Positions 16,733-25,586 of a stretch of 64,000 nucleotides of DNA are shown in pieces. The position numbers and the translations under genes are program-made. Origin of the DNA: Planctomycetota bacterium (lineage in GTDB: Bacteria; Planctomycetota; UBA1135; GCA-002748355); contig JACKHW010000005.1 in assembly GCA_020638795.1 (NCBI GenBank), positions 310,001 through 374,000 on the forward strand, written 5' to 3'. Position 1 is the stretch's first letter. The number at the start of each line of letters is the position of its first letter. The notes beneath the pieces are model-generated. The model was not told the origin of the DNA. It was given only the letters and a program-made list of their open reading frames with translations, and ran no database searches.

Positions 16733-19564
16733 TCACGACGAAGCGACGATCCACTCGATCGCATCGGAGATGCCGATGCCGGTGAAGCCCGGGCAGATCG
16801 CGATGAACTGCGAGGCCACCTTGAAGCCGCAGAACACCGGACTCGTCGGAATCGCGAGACCGATCGCCGCCGAACCACCACAGGCTCCGGAGCCCGTGAT
16901 CGGTGCAGCGAACGGACCGATGATCGGATCCTGCATGAACCAGGTCGCACAACCGAGGTTGATGCCCGGCCCAGCACCACCGAGGCGGTGGTAGAGGACC
17001 GCGACGCCGCCGGTCGGCGCGTTGTTGAGTTCGATGCCGAACGCCGGGTTGCCGAGAGACGGATCGCCGCCGACGGTTGCCGCGTACATTCCCGTGCAGG
17101 TCGGGCAGTTGCCGAAGAGGCAGCTCGTACCCTTGTGCTCGAGCGTCCAGCCCGGGATCACGGCGAGGCCGCGATACGGACCGGTAGCTGCGCAGCAGCG
17201 GCCTGCTTGGAACGTGCACGAGGTCGCCGACAACGTGTTGATCTCGAGCACGCGGTTGCCGTCCGTGGCATAGAGCACGGACTTGTCACAACGCTCGTGC
17301 GCGAGCCCTGTCGCGATCGTGATCTGCGACAAGCAGTTGCCCGGAATCTGCCACTTGCAGATCACGTTGCAAGGCGCACTCGCCTGCGTCGTGAGGATGA
17401 AGTGGCTGAAGCCGATCGGCGACGGCTCGGACGTCAGGATGAAGAGCAGATCGAAGCTCTCGTCGTAGGCGAGACCGACCGCGAGGCCAGCCTGCGTCAG
17501 CGTGGCACCGCGGCACGCAGAGATGCGGCGGAAGCAAGCCGTCTTCGGATCCTTGATGTCGTAGGCGACGATGCCGAACGCGCCGGGAATCGTCTCCAAC
17601 TGGTACAGGATCGAACGACGGTCGTTGACCGCAAGGCCGCTCACGCGACTGCTCGAGCCGAGTGTGAGGACGGCGTTGTCCTTGCACATCGGATCACAGT
17701 CCTTGATGCCACGCAGTTCGTTCGTGAGTCCGTCGCTCGACCAGACGGCCTGGAAGCGCGGATCGTAGGCCGTGCCACCCGCCCAAGGCGTCGATGCCGT
17801 GGAGAGGACGTTCGGGCACTTCTTCACGAGGTTGCACGTCGTGGGCAAGCCTTGGACATGGACTTCCGGCGCCACCGCGTCATCGACCCAACCGACGAGG
17901 TTGCTGTCCTTGCCGAACGGAGTCGGCGGGCAGCGCGTCGGAACCGGCGGACAACGCGTGTCGACCGGCGGGCACTTCGTCAGCGAAGTCGGGCAACGCG
18001 TGTCCAGCGACGGGCAGGCGGTCTGCACGGGCGGACAAGCAGTGCGCACGGCCGGGCATTGTGTTTGAACCGGCGGGCATTGCGTCTGCACGGGCGGGCA
18101 CTTCGTCTGCGACGGCGGGCACTTCGTGTCGCTTGGCGGGCACTTCGTGTCGCTCGGCGGGCACTTCGTGTCCACCACCGGGCAGCGCGTGTCGACCGGC
18201 GGGCACTTCGTCAGTTCGGCCGGGCAACGCGTGTCCGCGGGCGGGCAAACCGTCAGCTGCGCCGGGCATTGCGTCTGCACCGGCGGGCACTTGGTCTGCG
18301 ACGGCGGGCACTTCGTGTCCACCACCGGGCAGCGCGTGTCGACCGGCGGGCACTTCGTCAGTTCGGCCGGGCAACGCGTGTCCGCGGGTGGGCAAACCGT
18401 CAGCTGCGCTGGGCACTGTGTCTGTACCGGCGGGCACTTCGTTTGCGAAGGCGGGCAACGCGTGTCCACCACCGGGCAACCGCGTGTCGACCGGCGGGCA
18501 CTTCGTCAGTTCGGCCGGGCAACGCGTGTCCGCGGGCGGGCAAACCGTCAACTGCGCCGGGCATTGCGTCTGTACCGGCGGGCACTTCGTGTCGCTCGGC
18601 GGGCACTTCGTGTCCACCACCGGGCAACGCGTGTCGACCGGCGGGCACTTCGTCAGTTCGGCCGGGCAACGCGTGTCCGCTGCACTGTGTCGGCGGCGGG
18701 CACTTCGTCTGCGACGGCGGGCAACGCGTGTCCACCACCGTCAACTGCGCCGGTCGACCGGCGGGCACTTCGTGCTCGGCGCACTGAGTTCACCACCGGG
18801 CAACGCGTGTCCGCGGGCGGGCAAACCGTCAGCTGCGCTGGGCACTGTGTCTGTACCGGCGGGCACTTCGTTTGCGACGGCGGGCAACGCGTGTCGACGA
18901 CCGGGCAACGCGTATCCGATGGCGGGCACGTCGTCAGCTGTGTCGGGCACTGTGTCTGCACGGGTGGACACTGCGTCTGAACCGGTGGACACGCCGTCTG
19001 CACCGGCGGACACTTCGTCTGCGACGGCGGGCACTTCGTGTCCACCACCGGGCAACGCGTATCGACTGGCGGGCAGACCGTCAACTGTGCCGGGCACTGC
19101 GTCTGTACCGGCGGGCACGAAGTCTGCACTGGTGGGCACTTCGTTTGCGACGGCGGGCAACGCGTGTCGACGACCGGGCAACGCGTGTCCGATGGCGGGC
19201 ACGTCGTCAGCTGCGTCGGGCACTGCGTCTGCACGGGCGGACACTGCGTCTGAACCGGGGGGCACGCCGTCTGCACCGGCGGACACTTCGTCTGCGATGG
19301 CGGGCACTTGGTGTCCACCACCGGGCAACGCGTATCGGTTGGTGGGCAGACCGTCAACTGTGCCGGGCACTGCGTCTGTACCGGCGGACATTGTGTTTGG
19401 GTAGGCGGACACTTCGTCAACGACGTCGGACACTGGGTGTCGACGACGGGACATCGCGTCAGCTCGGGCCGACTCGTCAGCTGTTGCGCTGCGAGGCGAT
19501 CCGAGAAGGCCGTGAGCGCGAAGCACACGCTCATCACGGCGAAGAAGACCGAACGGCGAATCAT
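16733..19564 (-). CDS. Secreted Cys-Pro heptad-repeat protein, frame interrupted in the repeats
   Basis: ATG at 19564 follows TGGAGG and starts a signal peptide (MIRRSVFFAVMSVCFALTAF, ending near LAAQQ). After it come about 31 heptads of the form CP-P/A-x-x-T-x (CPPVQTQ, CPAQLTV, CPPSDTR, CPVVDTK). The frame then breaks near 18795, 18755, 18690 and 18480, yet the last 25 heptads and the C-terminal 380 residues return to the first frame. The C-terminal part has scattered cysteines, a propeller-like section (SSRVSGLAVNDRRSILYQLE) and the same final module as the proteins at 10100 and 49328. A repaired product would be about 940 residues with a Cys every seventh residue. The breaks may be assembly errors in near-identical repeats, or a real defect. 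Function unknown; a disulfide-linked surface fibre is a guess. Confidence 0.7.
17925..19454. repeat. 21-bp tandem repeat array encoding Cys-Pro heptads
   Basis: About 1.5 kb of imperfect 21-bp units, each coding one heptad on the minus strand. A higher order is visible: a block of 13 heptads near the 5' end of the gene is followed by a near copy with 12, and a block of seven heptads (starting CPPSQTK, CPPVQTQ, CPAQLTV, CPPADTR) is repeated near the 3' end. The stretch 18680-18800 contains fused fragments of units, and 18480 carries one extra C compared with the other copies. Confidence 0.9.
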
Positions 19565-20221
19565 GGAACCTCCAGGGGAACGGGTTCGCGAGGTGACGGA
19601 AGAAAACATGAGGTTGGTCCGGCTCTGGCAGCGCCGTGAGCGCGGGACCCTGGTGGATGTCTGTCGAAACGGACGAAAACTGGACGCAGTGACGCCGAAA
19701 AGTTGTTCCGTCCGGCTCGACACCGCAGTCTGGAACCAGCGCGATCGGGAGGATTGCCCGATTCACGCCAACGATCGGTACGATCGCTCTCCTGTCAGCG
19801 CTGCATCGTGAGCAGCACTGCAGAAGGTATTGGAGCGACAGCGAAGACGTGTTCGTGACGGCGATGATGTCACGAATCCGTACCGCGAGCGCGACCGTCG
19901 ACCACGAGCACGCCTTCGAAACCCGCAGGAGCACGCGCAACGCCCCTTCGCGCCGCGCGAATCGACGCGCCGCGCATCTCGCGGCGGCGCGGTGATCCGT
20001 CGCGCGCACGCCACGACATCGCCTGGATCCGCGCGAATGTGCAGCGAGAAAGAACGGCACGGCATTCCGAACACGACACCTGCTCCGTGCGTCTGCGTGC
20101 AAGTCACGAAAAACGAAGGGGTTTGCGAGTCCGGACTCGGCGAGGATTGCCAGTCCTACTCTGCAGGGCCTCACCGGCCGCACACGCCTCGAAACTGCTC
20201 CTCGACCCCACCGAAATCGTC
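19565..20221. other. Intergenic region of 657 bases between divergent genes
   Basis: No convincing gene is seen on either strand; the long open frames here have arginine-rich, low-complexity translations. It holds the upstream regions of the Cys-Pro gene (minus) and the membrane-protein pair (plus). An 8-bp inverted repeat, TTCGTGAC / GTCACGAA with a 9-base spacer, lies at 19852-19876 and could be an operator. No clear sigma-70 promoter is apparent. Confidence 0.5.
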
Positions 20222-22807
20222 ATGGTTGCGCCCACCGCACCGAGTTCGAGCTCGTCGGACATCGCCGAACCGCCGCCGCATCGAGAGCCATTGCTCGCGA
20301 GCATGGCGGGTCTCGCCGCAGCACTTTGCGCCGAGGGTTCGATCGGACTCTTCGGCTATCCACTACTCCGCGCCCTGTCGTGGTGCCTGCTCGCGGTCGT
20401 GCTCGTCGGTGGCGTGGCGTGGCGACGCACGGGTCCGCGAAACCTCGCGTGGATCGCGGCCGGCAGCTTGCTCGGGTTCTTCGCGACATCTTCGATCGTC
20501 CCTGCCGCACGCGTCGCCGGAATCGCTCTCGTCGTCGCGGCGACCGCGAGCGCGACTCCGAAGAGCAGGCTCCTGCGTCAGGTAACGATCGCGATCTTGA
20601 TCTTCGCCATCTACTCGTTCGCGATTCGCGCCATCCCCACGTTGTGGCACCTTGCGGACACGATCTCGGGTCTGCTCGGAACGATCGCGGGACACGCTGG
20701 CTCGCTCGTGGGCAAGCTCTCGTCCGTCGAAGAATGGCCCGCGGCACTCGCTTCCGGGCCCGAACCGCCGCTGGTCGTGGGCACGACCTTCGCAGGCTTC
20801 GACATGCTCGTGCTCTTCGGGACCCTGCTCGCGGTTCGGTATCCCAAGCGACTCGAAGTCTTGGGCCTCGGGTTGATCACACTGTTCGGGATCCACTTCG
20901 TGCTGCTCGGGGTGCTGACCCTGTCGCCTGCGCTATGGCACGCGTTCGCGCACGAACGGGGCGCGATCCAAACGTGGCAGTTCCCCGTCCTCTTCGTCTT
21001 CGCGGACGGAGTCGCGATGGCGGCACTCGTGCGTTTCGTGCGTCCGAGCGAGATCGTTGCTTACGAAGTCGTGAGTCGAAAGCCGATCCTCCTGACGATC
21101 GGAGCAGCACTCCTCGCAGCCATCACTCCGGCGTTCTTGACGCTGCCACTCGGCCGTTGCTCGCTCGTCGGCAAACGCGTCGTCGCGAGCGACAACGTGT
21201 ATGGCAATTGGGAGCGACCGAAGCATGGCGACTACGGACGTCTTTCGATCGGGATGTACGGCATGCTCGAGACGTTCGTCAAGAGTCTCGGCGGCACGTT
21301 CACGCACGAGAAAGAACTGACGGACGAGGTCCTCGCGCAAACGGACGTCCTGATGCTGATGTATCCGCACGAGGACTGGCTGCCTGGTGAACTCCAGCGC
21401 ATCCACGACTACGTGCGGAACGGCGGCGCGCTCGTCATCTTCGGTGAGCACACGATTCGCGAGAAGGACGGGAAGGCGCGCTTCAACGATGTCTTGTCGA
21501 TCACGGACATGGTCGTACCCTTCGACGCAGCGCTCTTCCAAGTCGGTGGTTGGCTGCAATCGTACGACCCTCACGTGCATCCGATCACGTCGGGCATCAG
21601 TCAGGATCGCAACGCATTCGGCGTCGTGACGGGTGCGTCGGTGACGACGCATTGGCCCGCGCGCCCCCTCTTGCTCGGCCGTTGGGGCTTCAACGACTTG
21701 GGAGACGAGGCGGGCAACGCCATGCTCGGAGACCACGCGTACAACCCGGGCGAACGACTCGGCGACGTGGTCCTGATCGCCGAGCAAGAGGTCGGCGACG
21801 GCATCGTCATCGCGTTCGGCGATACGTCGAGCGTGACCAATGGCATCACGATGGGCGTGCACGATTTCAATGCTCGACTCCTCGGCTATCTGGCCGCGCG
21901 ACCGTCGAGCCCGAAGGCCATGTGGCGACAGTTCCTCGGCTCGCTACTCCTCGTCGGCCTCGGCTTCGTGCTGTTCCGATCCGGGTGCACGGGCCACATC
22001 GCGGCCGCCGGTCTCTTCGCGTTGTCGACGATCGCGAGCGATGCATGGACCTATGAACTCGGGACGATGCTGCCCGACGGTCGTCAGGTTTCGAAGCCGA
22101 ACGATCTCGCCTACTTCGATACTGCGCACCTCGGCAAGTACGACGACGAAGCGTGGCGCTGGGACGGAACGATGGGATTCCGCATGACGCTCAACCGCAA
22201 CGGCTATCAATGCCTCGAGCTGCACGACTTCACTCGGGAACGCCTCGAGCGCGCAGGTCTCGTCATGTCGATTGCGCCACAACGTGAGTTCTCGGCCAAG
22301 GAGCGCGAGATGGTGCGGGAGTTCGTCAACGGTGGTGGAACGTTCATCGTGACCGCGAGCTATCCGGACGTGCGCGCGAGCAAGAGCCTGCTACGCGACT
22401 TCGGATTCGAAGTCGGTCGCATCAACGAAATGCCCGGACGTGAGCCACAACCGATGGGACACTTCAAAGCTCCGTACTGGCCGTTCGAGGATGGGACGTT
22501 CGCATTCGTTCGGTTCCACGAAGCTTGGCCGGTCGCGGACATCGCGGCGCCGACGGCCACGCCTGCGCGGATCCTGTCCTACGGAACGGGCAACTACCCG
22601 GTCATCTTGCAACGAGATTTTGGCAAGGGGCACTTCATCGTCATCGGGGACTCGTCGTTCGTGCACAACAAGAACCTCGAGTACGAAGGCGGCCAACTGA
22701 TCGAGGGCAAACGCGAGAATGCCGACTTCTGGCGCTGGCTCCTCGGCAACATCCGCAACGAGCCATGGCACCCCGAGAACCCCACTGCGAGCGAAGGAGG
22801 CAAGTGA
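20222..22807 (+). CDS. Large polytopic membrane protein with GATase1-like/DUF4350-type domains, first of a paralogous pair
   Basis: The frame is 861 residues from ATG at 20222; translation upstream is arginine-rich and unlikely to be real. Residues about 20-350 form roughly ten membrane helices. After RCSLVGKRVVASDNVYGNW comes a large external part with two alpha/beta regions: one with QTDVLMLMYPHEDWLPGEL, NGGALVIFGEHT and VGDGIVIAFGDTSSV; then one or two further helices, and a second with REFVNGGGTFIVTASYPDVR and GKGHFIVIGDSSFVHNKN. These resemble the GldG / DUF4350 type of glutamine-amidotransferase-like fold, without a catalytic Cys-His pair. The next gene, overlapping by one base, has the same architecture. 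The function is unknown. Confidence 0.75.
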   Translation: MVAPTAPSSSSSDIAEPPPHREPLLASMAGLAAALCAEGSIGLFGYPLLRALSWCLLAVVLVGGVAWRRTGPRNLAWIAAGSLLGFFATSSIVPAARVAGIALVVAATASATPKSRLLRQVTIAILIFAIYSFAIRAIPTLWHLADTISGLLGTIAGHAGSLVGKLSSVEEWPAALASGPEPPLVVGTTFAGFDMLVLFGTLLAVRYPKRLEVLGLGLITLFGIHFVLLGVLTLSPALWHAFAHERGAIQTWQFPVLFVFADGVAMAALVRFVRPSEIVAYEVVSRKPILLTIGAALLAAITPAFLTLPLGRCSLVGKRVVASDNVYGNWERPKHGDYGRLSIGMYGMLETFVKSLGGTFTHEKELTDEVLAQTDVLMLMYPHEDWLPGELQRIHDYVRNGGALVIFGEHTIREKDGKARFNDVLSITDMVVPFDAALFQVGGWLQSYDPHVHPITSGISQDRNAFGVVTGASVTTHWPARPLLLGRWGFNDLGDEAGNAMLGDHAYNPGERLGDVVLIAEQEVGDGIVIAFGDTSSVTNGITMGVHDFNARLLGYLAARPSSPKAMWRQFLGSLLLVGLGFVLFRSGCTGHIAAAGLFALSTIASDAWTYELGTMLPDGRQVSKPNDLAYFDTAHLGKYDDEAWRWDGTMGFRMTLNRNGYQCLELHDFTRERLERAGLVMSIAPQREFSAKEREMVREFVNGGGTFIVTASYPDVRASKSLLRDFGFEVGRINEMPGREPQPMGHFKAPYWPFEDGTFAFVRFHEAWPVADIAAPTATPARILSYGTGNYPVILQRDFGKGHFIVIGDSSFVHNKNLEYEGGQLIEGKRENADFWRWLLGNIRNEPWHPENPTASEGGK

Positions 22808-25467
22808 TGCGCCTGATCCCTTGGCTCGCAATCGGGCTTCTCGCCACCGCGTGCTTCTTGGCGAGCGGGTTCTTCGGCACGTTCGAGACGCGCTCGTGGG
22901 TCCTCTTGCTCACACTCGGCGTCGCGTGCTCGATGACCGTCGACATCGACGTTCGCGCACGCCCTCGCACCATCGGTCTTCTCGCGGCCTGCACGGTGCC
23001 AGCCGTGTTCGTGCTGCACGATGTCGAACGGATCGGACCACTGCTGATGCTCGGTGGATTCGGCCTCGTCGCCGTGCAGAACACGCACGGGCTCTTGCAG
23101 CGCGTCGGTCGAGGAGCGCTCTTCGCCGGCGGCGTGTGGATCGCACAGAGCGTCACGATGTTCGTCTACGGCACATGGACGGCTCGTGTGCCCGAGCTCC
23201 CGCGCTTCCTCACCGAACCGATCTCGTTCCTCGTCGGCGTCGCCGGAGTCGATCATGCGCTCGACGGCACGCGCCTCGTGATGTTCTCGATGCGTGCGAA
23301 GCACGCGCTCGCACTGACGTGGTCGTGGTTCGCTGATCCGGGATTCGCGTGTTTCTTCGTCGCAGGAACAGGGTTCCTCGTGTTCCGAGCAACTCGCGGA
23401 CGTCTCGGAGCTTGGTTGCGTTTCGTCGCGATCTGTGTCGTCTGGCTCTTCGTGCGAGCGACGGTGTCCGCGAGCCTCTACATGCACACGGCACTGCTCA
23501 CCGACTACGACGAAGAGCTCGCGCACGCGAAGGAACTCTGGAATCCGTGGTTCGACGCCGCGTACTTGCTTCCGCTCGTGCTCTTCGTGGCATGGCTCGT
23601 TCGACCCGAGCAGTCCAACGATCTACCTGCGTCCGAAGCACCGCGCTCCCTGCCACTGCGCGAAAGCACGCTGGCGGCCCTCGCCGGCTTCGCCGTCATC
23701 GTCGGGTTCTTCTGGTTCCCGTCCGGTGAACGCAAGTCGGGGCGAGTGCTCATCGACGAATACCACAGCCAGGTGACGGAAGGGACCCGATCGCGTTGGC
23801 CCGCAAAACGCTTCGACACCGTAGGCACGCAGCGGCCCTACGACACGGAGTGGTACGGCGAGGATGCGGCCTACAACTACGCATCGCTCTACGAATACTG
23901 CGCCCTCCACTACGACGTCGACCGACTGTTGACGCGCATCGACGAGGCGAGACTCACGAACGTCGATGTCCTCGTGCTGAAAGTGCCGACGCTCGAGTTC
24001 GAAGACAGTGAGATCCGAGCCGTGCTCGACTTCACGAAGCGCGGTGGCGGATTGCTCCTGATCGGAGAACACACGAGCGTCTTCGGCTCGGGCGTTTCGA
24101 TCAATCAGATCGCGCGTGAGCTCGGGTTCGAGTTCCGCTACGACTGCCTCTTCGGCATCGACGAGGTCTTCCACCAATCGTACGAACCATGGCTCATGCC
24201 GCATCCGGCGAGCCAGCACATGGGACCGATTGAGTTCGCGATCTCGTGCTCGATCGATCCGGGTTTCACGCGAGGAACCGCGTTCTTGCGAGGCATCGGT
24301 CTCAAGAACCTCGACGCGGATTACCACGCACGGAACGCGTATCCACAACCGAACGACTCGGCCCAGATGCTCGCCGGCTCCTTCGTGCAGGGATTCGCGA
24401 CCGACTTCGGCAAGGGCCGCGTGCTCGCGTTCACCGATTCGACGATCATGGCCAACTTCAGCTTCTTCGAGCCAGGTAAGAGCGAGCTCTTCCTCGGAAT
24501 GCTCGAGTGGCTCGATCACGACCAAGGCATGCCCACCGCATGGCTCGCATTGGCTGGCCTCGCGCTCGCACTCGGCGTGCTCGTCCTCTTGATCCGACGG
24601 CCGGCGGCTCTCGTACCGGTGTTCGCGTTCGCGCTCCTCGGATCGACGATCGGGATCGTCACGGTTCACGTCGCGAACGCCGCATCGACCCCCTTCCCCG
24701 AACGCAAGCGACCGTGCGTCGCCGTCGGATTCGATCGCAGTCTGTGCACGGCGATCTCGCTACCCGAGCGCGGGTTCATCGGCGGCAAGGACGACGGCTA
24801 TGGCCTGTTCGAACGTGCAATCCAGCGGCTCACCAAGCCCGTCCTCCCCGGAGAACCGGGCCTCCCGTGGATCACGCGACGCGTCTCGACCCTCGAAGAG
24901 CCGATCGATCCCACCGAGATTCAGATGCTGACCCTCGTGCAGCCTTCCGAAGTGCCGTCGCAGAACGCACTCGACAACCTGAAGTCCTACGTCGAGAACG
25001 GTGGAACGCTCGTCGTCATGAGCACGGCTCCTGGCGCGATGCTGAGCCCGAAGGATGCGGACGCCAAGAAGGACGCGAGCGAGATCCAGCTCGCTGTCCG
25101 CGCGATGTTCCGCATCGACACCGAAGTACAATCGACGGTAAACGGAGTACTCGGAGCATTCGGCCTGCGCGCCGACGAAAGCAAGGCACTCACGGGTACG
25201 TTGCACGCCAAGGGCTTTCCTGACGTCGAAGCTCAGGATGCAGTCGCCATCGAAGGCGGTGACCCCTTCGTCGTGCTCGAAACCGGTGACGGCAATGTGA
25301 ACGTCGGCGTGACGAAAGCCCTCGGCAGAGGCAAGGTCGTCGCGCTCGGGTTCGCATCGCGCTTCCGTGACACCTCGATGGGAATCACTCCAGACGTGAT
25401 TCCCGACGCGACGGTGCGCTCGGTCTACGACTTCGAGTTCGCGTTGTGGCGCGCGCTCCGCAAGTGA
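22807..25467 (+). CDS. Second membrane protein of the paralogous GATase1-like pair
   Basis: The frame is 886 residues from ATG at 22807, overlapping the preceding stop by one base (TGATG), so the two are translationally coupled. The first 310 residues are polytopic, starting with MRLIPWLAIGLLATACFLAS. Two external alpha/beta regions follow: the first includes GRVLIDEYHSQVTEG, RGGGLLLIGEHTSVFGSG and GKGRVLAFTDSTIMANFSFF; the second, after two more helices, includes VENGGTLVVMSTAPGAM and GRGKVVALGFASRFRDTSMG. The shared N/R-G-G-x-L-x-x-x-G-E-H-T motif and order show it is a paralogue of its neighbour. The two probably form a complex. No catalytic residues are recognised. Confidence 0.75.
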   Translation: MRLIPWLAIGLLATACFLASGFFGTFETRSWVLLLTLGVACSMTVDIDVRARPRTIGLLAACTVPAVFVLHDVERIGPLLMLGGFGLVAVQNTHGLLQRVGRGALFAGGVWIAQSVTMFVYGTWTARVPELPRFLTEPISFLVGVAGVDHALDGTRLVMFSMRAKHALALTWSWFADPGFACFFVAGTGFLVFRATRGRLGAWLRFVAICVVWLFVRATVSASLYMHTALLTDYDEELAHAKELWNPWFDAAYLLPLVLFVAWLVRPEQSNDLPASEAPRSLPLRESTLAALAGFAVIVGFFWFPSGERKSGRVLIDEYHSQVTEGTRSRWPAKRFDTVGTQRPYDTEWYGEDAAYNYASLYEYCALHYDVDRLLTRIDEARLTNVDVLVLKVPTLEFEDSEIRAVLDFTKRGGGLLLIGEHTSVFGSGVSINQIARELGFEFRYDCLFGIDEVFHQSYEPWLMPHPASQHMGPIEFAISCSIDPGFTRGTAFLRGIGLKNLDADYHARNAYPQPNDSAQMLAGSFVQGFATDFGKGRVLAFTDSTIMANFSFFEPGKSELFLGMLEWLDHDQGMPTAWLALAGLALALGVLVLLIRRPAALVPVFAFALLGSTIGIVTVHVANAASTPFPERKRPCVAVGFDRSLCTAISLPERGFIGGKDDGYGLFERAIQRLTKPVLPGEPGLPWITRRVSTLEEPIDPTEIQMLTLVQPSEVPSQNALDNLKSYVENGGTLVVMSTAPGAMLSPKDADAKKDASEIQLAVRAMFRIDTEVQSTVNGVLGAFGLRADESKALTGTLHAKGFPDVEAQDAVAIEGGDPFVVLETGDGNVNVGVTKALGRGKVVALGFASRFRDTSMGITPDVIPDATVRSVYDFEFALWRALRK

Positions 25468-25586
25468 TCCCGTGTTGTGCATGCAACAAGCGTCGCATCG
25501 GTGGGACCACAACGACTGCACTGTAACCGGCAAAGCCGCGAGGCGTGCACACGAATCTTCGCGAGCGTGGCGTTACCATCCCCTGG

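Noticed and set aside
13875..16994. An open frame of 1039 codons on the plus strand.
   Set aside because: It is antisense to the HEAT-repeat and sthA genes, both of which have clear motifs; its translation is arginine/serine-rich and contains no domain. Long shadow frames are expected at this GC content.
16988..19404. Long plus-strand frames through the repeat array.
   Set aside because: They read the complement of the heptad repeats; no start site or signal peptide exists on that strand, while the minus strand has both.
17925..19454. A CRISPR-like periodic array.
   Set aside because: The repeats are 21 bp without unique spacers, keep a coding frame over long stretches and have no cas genes nearby.
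20222..22807. Exosortase/archaeosortase in the membrane part.
   Set aside because: The segment with a similar look has Phe where the catalytic Cys should be, and the Arg/His pattern is not convincing.
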